From positions 463,510 through 527,509 of the forward strand of contig NZ_JAPFQI010000001.1 in assembly GCF_026183895.1 (NCBI RefSeq): a stretch of 64,000 nt of DNA. Direction: 5' to 3'. Every line of letters begins with the position of its first letter. The first letter of the stretch is position 1. This DNA is from Sabulicella glaciei (GTDB lineage: Bacteria; Pseudomonadota; Alphaproteobacteria; Acetobacterales; Acetobacteraceae). The notes beneath the pieces were generated by a model. It was not told where the DNA came from. It did no database searches and saw only the letters and a list, made by a program, of their open reading frames with translations. A program made the translations under genes and the position numbers. Of the stretch, positions 55,059 through 64,000 are shown one piece after another.

Positions 55059-55894
55059 CCCTTCACCCCCAGCCGCCCGGCCATGTCCTGGACGAACTGC
55101 CAAGCCACCCGGCCCGACCGTCCGCCGCGGGTGACGCTCCACTCGACCGCCGCCGCGCGCAATTCGGAGGTTTCGACCGGAAGGTCCATGGCGCGGGCAT
55201 AGCCCTCGATCATCGCGAAGAAGGTCGGCTGGTCGCAATTGTGGAAGCCGACCCAGAGCCCGAACCGATCGGAGAGCGAGACCTTCTCCTCCACCGCCTC
55301 GGAAGGGTTGATGGCGGAGGAGCGCTCGTTCTCGATCATGTCGCGCGGCATGAGGTGTCGGCGATTGGAGGTGGCGTAGAACAGCACGTTGGGCGGCCGC
55401 CCCTCGATCCCGCCATCGAGCACGCTCTTCAGCGCCTTGTAGTCCGCGTCCTCCTTCTCGAAGGACAGGTCGTCGCAGAAGACCAGGGCGCGCCGCTCCT
55501 GCCCGCGCAGGATGCTCAGCAACTCCGGCAGGGTGCGGATGTCCTCGCGATGGATCTCGATCAGGGCGAGGGAGCCGGGATGCAGGCGGTTGGCCTCGGC
55601 ATGGGCGGCCTTGACGAGGGAGGACTTGCCCATGCCGCGGGCGCCCCAAAGCATCGCGTTGTTGGCGGGCAGGCCACGGGCGAATCGGAGCGTATTCTCC
55701 AGGATGATCTCGCGCTGCCGCTCGACGCCCTGGAGCAGTTCGATCTCCACGCGCGACACGCGCGGCACCGGGCTCAGCGCGGCGGGCGGGTGCCAGACGA
55801 AGGCATCGGCCCCCTCCAGGCGGGGCGGCGAGGCCGGGGGCGGGGCGAGGCGTTCCAGGGCCTCGGCGATGCGGGTCAGCAGGGCGGCGTCCAT
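55055..55894 (-). CDS. DUF815 family AAA+ ATPase
   Basis: 279 aa. Walker A GARGMGKSS (84-92), Walker B ALVFCDDLSFE (~135-145), and ATSNRRHLMPRDMIENERSSAINPSEAVEEKVSLSDRFGLWVGFHNCDQ, the hallmark of DUF815. The family is widespread in alphaproteobacteria near yajC but has no assigned function. It is divergent from yajC across 86 bases and heads the DUF815-PPOX-MBL operon. Confidence 0.93.
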   Translation of the reverse strand: MDAALLTRIAEALERLAPPPASPPRLEGADAFVWHPPAALSPVPRVSRVEIELLQGVERQREIILENTLRFARGLPANNAMLWGARGMGKSSLVKAAHAEANRLHPGSLALIEIHREDIRTLPELLSILRGQERRALVFCDDLSFEKEDADYKALKSVLDGGIEGRPPNVLFYATSNRRHLMPRDMIENERSSAINPSEAVEEKVSLSDRFGLWVGFHNCDQPTFFAMIEGYARAMDLPVETSELRAAAVEWSVTRGGRSGRVAWQFVQDMAGRLGVKG

Positions 55895-55980
55895 GCGGGG
55901 GTTGAAGCGCCCGGACGCGGTTGACGCAAGGGCCGGGCCGGGTCACATCGGCCAGGATTCCCCAAAGGACACGAGGAAAC

Positions 55981-56319
55981 ATGCTCATCTCCCCCGCTTA
56001 CGCCCAGGATGCCGCCGCGGCCGGCGCGGGCGCCGTCGTCATGCAGCTCCTGCCGCTGCTGCTGATCTTTGTCGTCTTCTACTTCCTGCTGATCCGTCCG
56101 CAGCAGAAGAAGATGAAGGAGCATCGTTCCATGCTCGCCGCGCTGAAGCGTGGCGACAAGGTCGTGACTGCCGGCGGCATCGTCGGCGAGGTGAGGAAGG
56201 TGAGCGAGACGAGCGACGTCGTGGAAGTCGAGATCGCCCCCAACATCCGCGTCGAGGTGGTGCGCGGCACCATCGCGAGCGTGATCCGCCCCGAGGCGGC
56301 GAACGACGTCAAGGTCTGA
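55981..56319 (+). CDS. yajC: Preprotein translocase accessory subunit YajC
   Basis: 112 aa. One membrane helix (about residues 21-42) ends in YFLLIRPQQKKMKEHRSML, followed by the conserved KRGDKVVTAGGIVGEVRKV. YajC joins SecDF in the Sec translocon. ATG 55981 follows AGGAA; the upstream in-frame ATG lacks support. It is followed by a terminator and the minus-strand liv operon, so the usual secD-secF genes are not downstream. Confidence 0.95.
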   Translation: MLISPAYAQDAAAAGAGAVVMQLLPLLLIFVVFYFLLIRPQQKKMKEHRSMLAALKRGDKVVTAGGIVGEVRKVSETSDVVEVEIAPNIRVEVVRGTIASVIRPEAANDVKV

Positions 56320-56340
56320 GAGCCGGTTCGGACAAGCGAA

Positions 56341-56366
56341 GGGGGGCCGCGCGGCCCCCCTTTTTT
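56341..56366 (+). terminator. Rho-independent terminator after yajC
   Basis: A perfect 20-base palindrome (56341-56360, six G then CCGC and its complement) forms an eight-pair stem with a four-base loop and is followed by TTTTTT at 56361-56366. It ends the yajC transcript 21 bases after the stop codon. Confidence 0.92.
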
Positions 56367-56384
56367 GTGCGCGGCGGTCGGCGA

Positions 56385-57371
56385 TCAGAGCCGAACGCGC
56401 AGCCAGTTGCCGATCTCGCCGACGATGCCACGCCGGAAGGCCAGCACGCAGAGCACGAAGATGACGCCCTGGATCACCGTCACCCAGGCGCCGAACTCCG
56501 CGAGGTAGTTCTGCATGGTGATGATCACGGCGGCACCCACCACCGGCCCGAAGATCGTGCCCAACCCGCCGACCAGGGACATCAGCACCACCTCGCCCGA
56601 CATGGTCCAAAACACGTCGGTCAGGGTGGCGATGCCGAAGACGATGGATTTGATCCCCCCCGCGACGCCCGAGAGCATCGCGGAAAGCACGAAGGCAACG
56701 AGCTTGTAGTCGTCGGTCCGGTAGCCGAGCGAGGTGGCGCGCGGCTCGTTCTCGCGGATAGACTTCAGCACCATGCCGAAGGGCGAATGGATGGTGCGAT
56801 GGATGAACAGGAAACCGAGGAGGAACACCGCCGCCGTCACCCAGTACATGGTGATGTCGGCGCTCAAGGGGATCACGCCGAAAAGGTTGCCGCGCGGAAT
56901 GGCCTGGATGCCGTCCTCGCCCCCGGTGAAGGCAGCCTGCACGCAGAAGAAATAAACCATCTGCGCGAAGGCCAGGGTGATCATGGCAAAGTAGATGCCC
57001 TGCCGCCGGATGGCGATCCAGCCGATCACGAGGCCGAGCAGGGCGCCCACCGCACCACCGATCAGCACCGCGATCTCGGGCGTGAAGCCCCAGACCTTGG
57101 CCGCGTGGCCGGCGAGGTAGCCGCCCATGCCGAAATACGCCGCATGGCCGAAGGAAAGCAGGCCGACATAGCCGATCAGCAGGTTGAAGGCGCAGGCGAA
57201 GAGCGCGAAGCACAGCACCTTCATCAGGAAGACGGGGTAGAGAAAGAAGGGGCTGACCGCGATGACGGCCACCATCACCAGGAAGGCGATGAGCTGCGTC
57301 CGAGTGAAGCCGAGGAACACCGTCTCCTCGGCCTTGAAGTCGCTGCCGGAGAATCCGCCGGGTGCCGCCAT
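56385..57371 (-). CDS. livM: Branched-chain/aromatic acid ABC transporter permease LivM
   Basis: 328 aa with about nine to ten helices; FNLLIGYVGLLSFGHAAYFGMGGYLAG and IRENEPRATSLGYRTDDYKLVAFVLSAMLSGVAGG are LivM motifs. It is the last gene of the liv operon and starts three bases after the livH stop codon. It forms the channel with LivH. Cargo may be an aromatic or organic acid as often as an amino acid. Confidence 0.93.
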   Translation of the reverse strand: MAAPGGFSGSDFKAEETVFLGFTRTQLIAFLVMVAVIAVSPFFLYPVFLMKVLCFALFACAFNLLIGYVGLLSFGHAAYFGMGGYLAGHAAKVWGFTPEIAVLIGGAVGALLGLVIGWIAIRRQGIYFAMITLAFAQMVYFFCVQAAFTGGEDGIQAIPRGNLFGVIPLSADITMYWVTAAVFLLGFLFIHRTIHSPFGMVLKSIRENEPRATSLGYRTDDYKLVAFVLSAMLSGVAGGIKSIVFGIATLTDVFWTMSGEVVLMSLVGGLGTIFGPVVGAAVIITMQNYLAEFGAWVTVIQGVIFVLCVLAFRRGIVGEIGNWLRVRL

Positions 57372-57374
57372 GGA

Positions 57375-58259
57375 TCAGGCCCTCCCGAACAGGCCGGCGG
57401 GCCGCAGCAGCAGGACGATGGCCATGACCACGAAGATCACGGTGGCGGAAGCTTCCGGATAGAACACTTTGGTCAGGCCCTCGACGATGCCAAGTCCGAA
57501 GCCCGTGAGGACCGAGCCCAGGATCGAGCCCATGCCGCCGATCACGACCACGGCGAAGACGATGATGATGAGGTTGGAACCCATCTGTGGGTTCACGCTG
57601 TAGATCGGCGCCGCCAGCACGCCTGCGAAGGCGGCCAGGGCGACACCCGCGCCGTAGGTCAAGGTCATCATGCGGGGCACGTTGATGCCGAAGGCCTGCA
57701 CCAATGCCGGATTCTCCGTCGCTGCGCGCAGGTAGGAGCCGATCCTCGTCCTCTCGATCACCAGCCAGGTGGCGATGCAGGCCACCAGGGCCACGATCAC
57801 CACCCAGCCGCGATAGACCGGCATGAACATGAAGCCGAGATCCCAGGCGCCCGACAGCTCCGGTGGGATGCGGTAGGGCAGGCCGGACGAGCCGAACTCG
57901 TTCCGCACCAGTCCCTCGATGATCAGTCCGACGCCGAAGGTCAGCAGAAGCCCATAAAGGTGGTCGAGCTTGTAGAGCTTCGAGATCATTGTTCGTTCGA
58001 GCAGCACGCCAAACAACCCGACCACGATGGGCGCCAGAAGCAAGGCCCACCAATAGCCGAGGCCGAGGAAGTTCAGCATCGCCCAGGCAACGAAGGCGCC
58101 CAGCATGAACTGGGCGCCATGCGTGAAATTGATGACGTTCAGCATCCCGAAGATGACGGCGAGGCCGAGCGAGAGGAGCGCGTAGAAGGCCCCGTTGATG
58201 AGACCGAGCAGCAACTGCCCGAAGAGCAGCGGTGCCGGGATGCCGAAGATCTCGTCCAT
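57375..58259 (-). CDS. livH: Branched-chain/aromatic acid ABC transporter permease LivH
   Basis: 294 aa. LLLGLINGAFYALLSLGLAVIFGMLNVINFTHGAQFMLGAF is the LivH signature and FAVVVIGGMGSILGSVLTGFGLGIVEGL the EAA-like loop. It lies nine bases after the first receptor gene and four before livM. Confidence 0.93.
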   Translation of the reverse strand: MDEIFGIPAPLLFGQLLLGLINGAFYALLSLGLAVIFGMLNVINFTHGAQFMLGAFVAWAMLNFLGLGYWWALLLAPIVVGLFGVLLERTMISKLYKLDHLYGLLLTFGVGLIIEGLVRNEFGSSGLPYRIPPELSGAWDLGFMFMPVYRGWVVIVALVACIATWLVIERTRIGSYLRAATENPALVQAFGINVPRMMTLTYGAGVALAAFAGVLAAPIYSVNPQMGSNLIIIVFAVVVIGGMGSILGSVLTGFGLGIVEGLTKVFYPEASATVIFVVMAIVLLLRPAGLFGRA

Positions 58260-58268
58260 ACGCGTGTC

Positions 58269-59492
58269 TTACCCCCTGACGAGCGGGCAATTCCCCTCGG
58301 CCATGGGGCGGAAAGCCTCCTCGGCCGGGTTGGTCGCCGCGATGTTGTAGTAATCCCACGTCCCGCGCGATTCGCGGGGCGTCTTCACCTGGAACAGATA
58401 GGTCGGGTGGATCTTGCGGCCATCGGGCCGGATGCGGCCCGTGCCGAAGGCGTCGTCATCCGTTTCCATGGACTTCATCCGCTCCACGACGGCCCGCGCA
58501 TCGGCCTTCGCGGCGGCGGCACCCATCGCCCCGGCGGCTTTCAGGTAGTGCACCGTCGCGCCGTAGCATCCGGCCTGGACCTGGGCCGGCATGGCGCGGT
58601 TCGGCATGCGCGGCTGCACGCGCTGGCTGAAGGCGCGCGTGCGGTCATTCAGGTCCCAATAGAACGGCTCGGTCAGCAGCAGGCCCTGCGCCGTGTCGAG
58701 GCCGAGGGAGTGCACCTCCATGAAGGACATCAGCAGCCCGGCGATCCGCATGTTGCGGGTCAGCCCGAACTCGCGCGCCTGCTTGATGCAGTTCGCCGTG
58801 TCCGTCCCCGCATTGGCGAGGCCGAGCACCTTGGCCCGGCTGGCCTGGGCCTGGACCAGGTAGGAGGAGAAATCCGTCGTCTGCGGAAACGGATAGCGCG
58901 CGGCGCCGAGCACCCGCCCGCCGCCCTGCTCCACGAAGGAGGAGGTGTCGCGCTGGAGCGCGTGGCCGAACGCATAGTCGGCCGTGATGAAGAACCAGCT
59001 ATCGCCGCCCGCACGGGTCAGCGCCGCCCCGGTGCCCTTGGCGAGCATGTAGGTGTCATAGGTCCAGTGTACCGTGTTGGGCGAGCAGGCAGGACCGGTC
59101 AGGTCGCTTGTCGCGGCGCCGGAATTGAGGAAAAGCTTGTTCTTCTCCCGGGCGATCTGACTAATCGCGAGCGCGACAGAGGAGGTAGGCACGTCCACGA
59201 TGACGTCCACGCCCTGATCGTACCATTGGCGCGCGATGTTGGAGCCGACATCGGGCCGGTTCTGGTGGTCGGCCTGGATCACCTCCGCCTGGATGCCGAG
59301 GCGCGACGCGAACTCCATCACCGCCTGCTGCGTGCAGATGGCGGAACCGGGCCCCGTCGGATCGCGATACGGGCCCGACATGTCGGTCAGGACGCCCAAC
59401 CGCAGCATGTTGGCCTGCTGGGCGCGCAGCGTTGCGAAGGGCAGTGTCGTGGCGGCAGCGCCGGCGAGGAGGCCGCGGCGGTGAATGGTCAT
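58269..59492 (-). CDS. Liv-type ABC transporter substrate-binding protein, paralog 1
   Basis: 407 aa. Signal peptide HRRGLLAGAAATTLPFATLRAQ, then a type-I periplasmic binding fold: LRLGVLTDMSGPYRDPTGPGS, VIQADHQNRPDVGSNIARQWYDQG and TVHWTYDTYMLAKG. It is the receptor closest to livH and the most divergent of three tandem paralogs. The chosen ATG (59492) precedes the typical RR signal. A 93-base gap separates it from paralog 2. Confidence 0.92.
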   Translation of the reverse strand: MTIHRRGLLAGAAATTLPFATLRAQQANMLRLGVLTDMSGPYRDPTGPGSAICTQQAVMEFASRLGIQAEVIQADHQNRPDVGSNIARQWYDQGVDVIVDVPTSSVALAISQIAREKNKLFLNSGAATSDLTGPACSPNTVHWTYDTYMLAKGTGAALTRAGGDSWFFITADYAFGHALQRDTSSFVEQGGGRVLGAARYPFPQTTDFSSYLVQAQASRAKVLGLANAGTDTANCIKQAREFGLTRNMRIAGLLMSFMEVHSLGLDTAQGLLLTEPFYWDLNDRTRAFSQRVQPRMPNRAMPAQVQAGCYGATVHYLKAAGAMGAAAAKADARAVVERMKSMETDDDAFGTGRIRPDGRKIHPTYLFQVKTPRESRGTWDYYNIAATNPAEEAFRPMAEGNCPLVRG

Positions 59493-59585
59493 GCTGGCGT
59501 TTCCTTCTTCGTGTTGCCCCCGACGCGGCGGGACCGGCATGGATTCTTCGTGCCCATGTCCGGCCCCGCCCTCTCCTTGTCTCTC

Positions 59586-60830
59586 TTAGCTTCGGACGAG
59601 CGAGCAGCCGCCTTCGCTCAGCGGGCGGAAGGCTTCCTCCGCCGGGGTGGTCTGCAGCAGCTTGTAGTAGTCCCACGCCCCGCGGCTTTCTCCCGGCGAC
59701 TTCACCTCGAAAAGGTAGGAGGGCTGGATGCGCCGCCCGTCGGGACGGATCGAACCTTGGCCCATCGCGTCGTCGTCGGTCGGCATGGCCTTCATGCGGT
59801 TCACCGTTTCGATGCCGCTGGCCTTGGCCTGCTGCGCGCCCATGTCGGCCACCGCCTTCAGGTAGTGGATCACGGCGCTGTAGCAGCCCGCCTGGCCCAT
59901 GCCCGGCCGAAGCTGGTTGGGCATGCTGGGCAGGACACGCTGCGTGAAGGCGCGGGTCCGATCGTTCAGGTCCCAGTAGAAGGTTTCCGTGCAGACCAGC
60001 CCCTGCGCCGTTTCCAGCCCAAGCGAATGCACGTCGGAGATGAACATCAGAAGCGCCGCCAGCTTCACGCCGCGCCGCGTCAGTCCGAACTCGGCCGCCT
60101 GCTTGATGGAATTGATGGTGTCGCCGCCCGCGTTCGCGAGGCCGATCACCTTGGCCCGCGACGCCTGCGCTTGCACCAGGAAGCCGGAGAAATCGGTGCC
60201 GGGGAAGGGCGTCCGCACGCCACCCAACACGCGGCCGCCCGCGGCGCGCACGAAGTTCGAGGTGTCACGCTCCAGCGCATGACCGAAGGCGTAGTCCGCC
60301 GTGAGGAAGAACCACGTGTCGCCGCCAGCGCGCACCATGGCGCCGCCGGTGGACTTGGCGAGCATGTAGGTGTCGTAGGTCCAGTGGATCGTGTTCGGGC
60401 TGCACTGCGCGCCCGTCAGGTCGCTGGTCGCGGCGCTGCTGTTGAGGAAGATCTTGTTGCGTTCGCGCACCACCGTGTTGATGGCAAGCGCGACGGAAGA
60501 GGTGGGCACGTCGAGGATGACGTCCACGCCATCCCGGTCCATCCACTGCCGCGCGATGTTGGAGCCGACATCCGGCCGGTTCTGGTGGTCGCCCACCAAG
60601 ACCTCGACATTGATGCCGCGCTGCGTGACGCCCGAGTCGGCAATGGCCTGCCGGACGCAGGACACCGAGCCGGGTCCGTTCACGTCGCGATACAGGCCCG
60701 ACTGGTCGTTCAGCACGCCGATGCGGATGGTGTTCTGCGCCTGGGCACGGGCCTGCCAGACCGGTAGGGCGCCGAAGGCGGCGGTGGCAGCAGCACCCGC
60801 CAGCAAGCCGCGGCGATTGATCTCAGACAT
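59586..60830 (-). CDS. Liv-type ABC transporter substrate-binding protein, paralog 2
   Basis: 414 aa. Twin-Arg-like signal INRRGLLAGAAATAAFGALP, then IRIGVLNDQSGLYRDVNGPGS, VLVGDHQNRPDVGSNIARQWMDRDGVDVI and SLGLETAQGLVCTETFYWDLNDRT. Much closer to paralog 3 than to paralog 1, with one 83-base stretch of identical DNA shared with paralog 3. Same strand and operon as the Liv permeases. Confidence 0.92.
   Translation of the reverse strand: MSEINRRGLLAGAAATAAFGALPVWQARAQAQNTIRIGVLNDQSGLYRDVNGPGSVSCVRQAIADSGVTQRGINVEVLVGDHQNRPDVGSNIARQWMDRDGVDVILDVPTSSVALAINTVVRERNKIFLNSSAATSDLTGAQCSPNTIHWTYDTYMLAKSTGGAMVRAGGDTWFFLTADYAFGHALERDTSNFVRAAGGRVLGGVRTPFPGTDFSGFLVQAQASRAKVIGLANAGGDTINSIKQAAEFGLTRRGVKLAALLMFISDVHSLGLETAQGLVCTETFYWDLNDRTRAFTQRVLPSMPNQLRPGMGQAGCYSAVIHYLKAVADMGAQQAKASGIETVNRMKAMPTDDDAMGQGSIRPDGRRIQPSYLFEVKSPGESRGAWDYYKLLQTTPAEEAFRPLSEGGCSLVRS
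59767..59849 (-). repeat. Copy A of an 83-base identical segment in receptor paralogs
   Basis: These 83 bases, inside the 3' part of paralog 2, are identical to 61106-61188 inside paralog 3. The encoded segment reads MGAQQAKASGIETVNRMKAM. Identity at synonymous positions over this length points to recent duplication or gene conversion. Confidence 0.85.
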
Positions 60831-60924
60831 GTTCTCAACACTCCCTGTTCTGGTCCCCGCCGGCAGGGGCCGGCGGGATGGCTGGGGCGGCCGGTCTGCG
60901 CCGACTCGCCCCTTGATGGTCGGG

Positions 60925-62166
60925 TCAGGTTCGGACGAGGCTGCACCCGCCCTGGGCGAGCGGCCGGAAGGCTTCGTCGGCCGGCACGGTGGACAGCAGC
61001 TTGTAGTAGTCCCACGCCCCGCGGCTTTCCCCCGGGGTCTTCACCTCGAAGAGATAAGCCGGGTGGATCTTGCGCCCATCCGGACGAATGGAGCCCTGGC
61101 CGAAGGCGTCGTCGTCGGTCGGCATGGCCTTCATGCGGTTCACCGTTTCGATGCCGCTGGCCTTGGCCTGCTGCGCGCCCATGTCGGCAGCGGCCTTCAG
61201 GTAGTGCAGCACCGCGGAATAGCAGCCCGCCTGGACCATGGTCGGCCGCAGCCCGCCCGGCATGTTGCCTAGGCGCTGCGTCAGGGCGCGGGTGCGGTCG
61301 TTCAGATCCCAGTAGAAAGTCTCGGTCAGGACGAGGCCCTGCGCCGTCTGCAGCCCAAGCGAGTGGACATCCGTCACGAAGACCAGCAGCCCCGCCAGCT
61401 TCACGCCGCGCCGGGTCAGGCCGAACTCGGCGGCCTGCTTGATGGAGTTGATGGTGTCGCCGCCCGCATTGGCGAGGCCAATCACCTTGGCACGGCTGGC
61501 CTGCGCCTGAACCAGATAGGAGGAGAAGTCGGTCGTACCGGGGAAGGGAGTGCGGACCTGGCCGAGCACGCGCCCGCCCGCCGAGCGCACGAATTCCGCA
61601 GTGTCACGCTCCAGCGCATGGCCGAAGGCGTAGTCGGCGGTCAGGAAGAACCACGTGTCGCCGCCCGCGCGCACCATGGCGCCGCCCGTGCCGCGCGCCA
61701 GCATCCAGGTGTCGTAGGTCCAATGGACCGTGTTGGGGCTGCACTGTGCGCCCGTCAGGTCGCTGGTGGCCGCGCCGGAGTTCAGGAAGACCTTGTTGCG
61801 CTCGCGCACCACGGTGTTCACGGCCAGCGCCACGGAGGATGTCGGCACGTCTACGATCACGTCCACGCCGTCGCGGTCGATCCACTGGCGGGCGACGGTG
61901 GAGCCGACATCGGGCCTGTTCTGGTGGTCGGCCTGCACCACCTCCACGTTGATGCCGCGCTGGGTGACGCCGCTGTCCTGGATGGCTTGGCGCACCGCCT
62001 GGGTGGAGCCGGGACCGGACAGGTCGCGATACAGGCCCGACTGGTCGTTGAGGACGCCGATGCGGATGGTGTTCTGCGCCTGCGCCCGCGCGCCGGACAG
62101 GGGCAAGCCGGCGGCGATGGGCGTGGCCGCGGCGGCGGCGAGGAGGTTGCGGCGGTTCAACGTCAT
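60925..62166 (-). CDS. Liv-type ABC transporter substrate-binding protein, paralog 3
   Basis: 413 aa. Signal LNRRNLLAAAAATPIAAGLPLSGARAQ, then IRIGVLNDQSGLYRDLSGPGS, VVQADHQNRPDVGSTVARQWIDRDGVDVI and GGDTINSIKQAAEFGLTRRGVKLA, the last identical to paralog 2. It is directly downstream of livF (22-base gap) and first of the three receptors. Ligand differences between paralogs are to be expected where the binding-cleft residues differ, e.g. the CSPNT-HWTYDT region and residues after FYWDLNDRTRA. Confidence 0.92.
   Translation of the reverse strand: MTLNRRNLLAAAAATPIAAGLPLSGARAQAQNTIRIGVLNDQSGLYRDLSGPGSTQAVRQAIQDSGVTQRGINVEVVQADHQNRPDVGSTVARQWIDRDGVDVIVDVPTSSVALAVNTVVRERNKVFLNSGAATSDLTGAQCSPNTVHWTYDTWMLARGTGGAMVRAGGDTWFFLTADYAFGHALERDTAEFVRSAGGRVLGQVRTPFPGTTDFSSYLVQAQASRAKVIGLANAGGDTINSIKQAAEFGLTRRGVKLAGLLVFVTDVHSLGLQTAQGLVLTETFYWDLNDRTRALTQRLGNMPGGLRPTMVQAGCYSAVLHYLKAAADMGAQQAKASGIETVNRMKAMPTDDDAFGQGSIRPDGRKIHPAYLFEVKTPGESRGAWDYYKLLSTVPADEAFRPLAQGGCSLVRT
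61106..61188 (-). repeat. Copy B of the 83-base identical segment
   Basis: Identical to 59767-59849 at all 83 positions and located at the equivalent place in paralog 3; the flanking bases then diverge. Confidence 0.85.
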
Positions 62167-62188
62167 AAGATCAGTCCTTTCGAGTGCC

Positions 62189-62885
<697 letters not shown>

Positions 62886-62893
<8 letters not shown>

Positions 62894-63680
62894 GGGCGGC
62901 TTCTCCCGTCGCGGTGGGGGCGCCGACGCTGGCCGGGTCGGTGCCGAGATAGGCAGCCTGCACATCGGGGTTGCGGCTCACCGTCGCGTAATTGCCCTGG
63001 GCCAGCACCTCGCCGCGCGCGAGCACGGTGATCTCGTCACAGAGCCCCTCCACAACCTTCAGGTTGTGCTCGACCAGCAGCACGGTGCGTCCAGCCGAGA
63101 CGCGCTTCACAAGCGCCACGATGCGATCCACGTCCTCATGCGTCATGCCGGCCGTGGGCTCGTCCAGCAGCATCATGACGGGGTCGAGGGCGAGGGTGGT
63201 CGCGATCTCCAGCGCCCTCTTGCGGCCATAGGGGAGCTGCCCGGCCTGCACGCGCTCATATTCCGTCAGCGCCACGTCGGCGAGGAGTTCGCGCGCCCGC
63301 GTGTCGTATTCCCGCAGCACCGAATCGCTGCGCCAGAAATCGAAGGAGCCGCCGCGCTGGCGCTGCAAGGCCAGCTTGACGTTCTCCAGCACGGTGAGGT
63401 GCGGAAAGACGGCGGAGATCTGGAAGGAGCGCACGAGGCCAAGCCGCGCAACCTCGGCCGGTTTCAGGGAGGTAATGTCGCGCCCGTCATAGGTGATGGT
63501 GCCGCGCGTCGGGATCAGGAACTTGGTGAGCAGGTTGAAGCAGGTGGTCTTGCCGGCGCCGTTCGGCCCGATCAGGCCATGGATCGACCCGCGGCGAATC
63601 GCAAGATTCACGTCCTTCACCGCGACGAAGCCACGGAACTCCTTTGTTAGTCCTTCCGCCTTGAGGATCGTGTCGCTCAC
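62886..63680 (-). CDS. livG: Branched-chain-type ABC transporter ATPase LivG
   Basis: 264 aa. Walker A GPNGAGKTT, LVRSFQISAVFPHLTVLENV, signature LPYGRKRALEIATTLA (Y-G-R in place of the usual SGGQ, as common in LivG), Walker B VMMLLDEPTAGM. The GTG at 63680 is chosen as start because DTILKAEGLTKEF follows directly; the ribosome site is weak, and an ATG at 63752 would add a non-conserved leader. It is the first gene of livG-livF-receptors-livH-livM. Confidence 0.92.
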
Positions 63681-63789
63681 CCGGCCCAGCCTCCCATTCC
63701 ATCCGGCATTCCAGCCGCGCTTGCTGACTTGTATGGCAATGCCATGAGCCATGTGCAAGCGGCATCGCAGTTCCCACCGAAGCGGGAAG

Positions 63790-64000
63790 CTAGCGGTGCC
63801 TGAGCGCTGCGTGGACGCGCTCCGGCGTGGCCGGCAGGTCGAGGCTCGCCACGGCGGTAGCGTCGCGCAGGGCATTCACAACCGCCGTTGCGAGCAGCAG
63901 CGGCGGTTCCCCCACCGCCTTGGACCGGAACAGCGCCCCGTCCCGCGCTTCCGATCCTTCCAGCAGACGTGCCCGCAGCACGGGCGGCACGTCGCGGGAG
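63790..64000 (-). CDS. Xanthine dehydrogenase-type large subunit, C-terminal end (partial)
   Basis: The last 69 codons of a gene entering from beyond the window. FRSKAVGEPPLLLATAVVNALRDAT carries the GEPP motif with the conserved catalytic glutamate of XdhB-type molybdoenzymes, followed by LPATPERVHAALR, the usual end. It lies 109 bases upstream of livG on the same strand. The full gene and the identity of its substrate (purine or other N-heterocycle) are outside the view. Confidence 0.82.
   Translation of the reverse strand, partial: SRDVPPVLRARLLEGSEARDGALFRSKAVGEPPLLLATAVVNALRDATAVASLDLPATPERVHAALRHR

Noticed and set aside
55512-60767. A 1751-codon open frame on the plus strand across the liv operon and neighbours
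   Set aside because: It runs antisense to well-recognised genes (DUF815, livM, livH, receptors), and its translation is His/Arg/Gly-rich low-complexity sequence with no domain. Very high GC leaves frames open by chance.

Overview
The window is GC-rich, densely coded alphaproteobacterial chromosome. Gene content (many Bug-type orphan receptors, KaiBC with an HWE kinase, UPF0262, DUF983, ImuA-like protein, fused MrpAB) points to an Acetobacteraceae relative of the Roseomonas type; this placement is an inference from gene content, not a computed phylogeny. I see no rRNA, tRNA, CRISPR, insertion sequence or phage genes. No gap without a gene exceeds about 190 bases.

Layout. 1-3207: 3' part of tcuA, tcuB and a Bug receptor (tricarballylate-type oxidation and uptake). 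3267-8613: an RlpA-like lipoprotein, then a leftward CocE-type hydrolase / Bug receptor / frmA set with a divergent Bug gene. 8768-11832: a TAXI-TRAP receptor and its fused permease, convergent around a strong terminator. 11934-14093: an amino-acid ABC transporter without its ATPase. 14252-19374: a small membrane protein, mtnA, a LysE exporter, UPF0262/DUF983, an Asp/Glu racemase with an NTF2-like partner, and an AI-2E family transporter. 19397-21369: a Vgb-like beta-propeller flanked by two c-type cytochromes. 21384-26183: a DUF892 ferritin-like protein, an orphan ImuA-like protein, and the kaiC-kaiB-HWE kinase operon. 26371-34160: mgtE and an Mrp Na+/H+ antiporter operon headed by a PtsN-like protein.

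34318-44127 is an aromatic/organic acid catabolism block: a TrxR-like flavoprotein, a 2-hydroxyacid dehydrogenase, a GalB-type hydratase, a CaiB-type CoA transferase and a cupin. These are followed by a leftward dctPQM-pcaHGB operon that couples a TRAP importer to protocatechuate 3,4-cleavage. 44223-53506 holds a DMT exporter, an LLM flavin oxidoreductase, an orphan CoxL-type molybdoenzyme subunit, a probable two-subunit acyl-CoA dehydrogenase with a crotonase, an SDR and a LigI-like amidohydrolase. 53494-56366 holds an MBL hydrolase, a PPOX-fold flavoprotein, a DUF815 ATPase and a monocistronic yajC. 56385-63680 is a Liv-type ABC system with three tandem paralogous receptors, preceded at the window edge by the C-terminus of a xanthine-dehydrogenase-type large subunit.

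Overall the window describes a heterotroph specialised in scavenging organic and aromatic acids. It carries at least eleven extracytoplasmic solute receptors of six kinds (Bug, TAXI, DctP, amino-acid SBP, Liv SBP), next to short catabolic operons. Regulatory genes are nearly absent: no LysR, GntR or IclR regulator is visible beside any catabolic operon.
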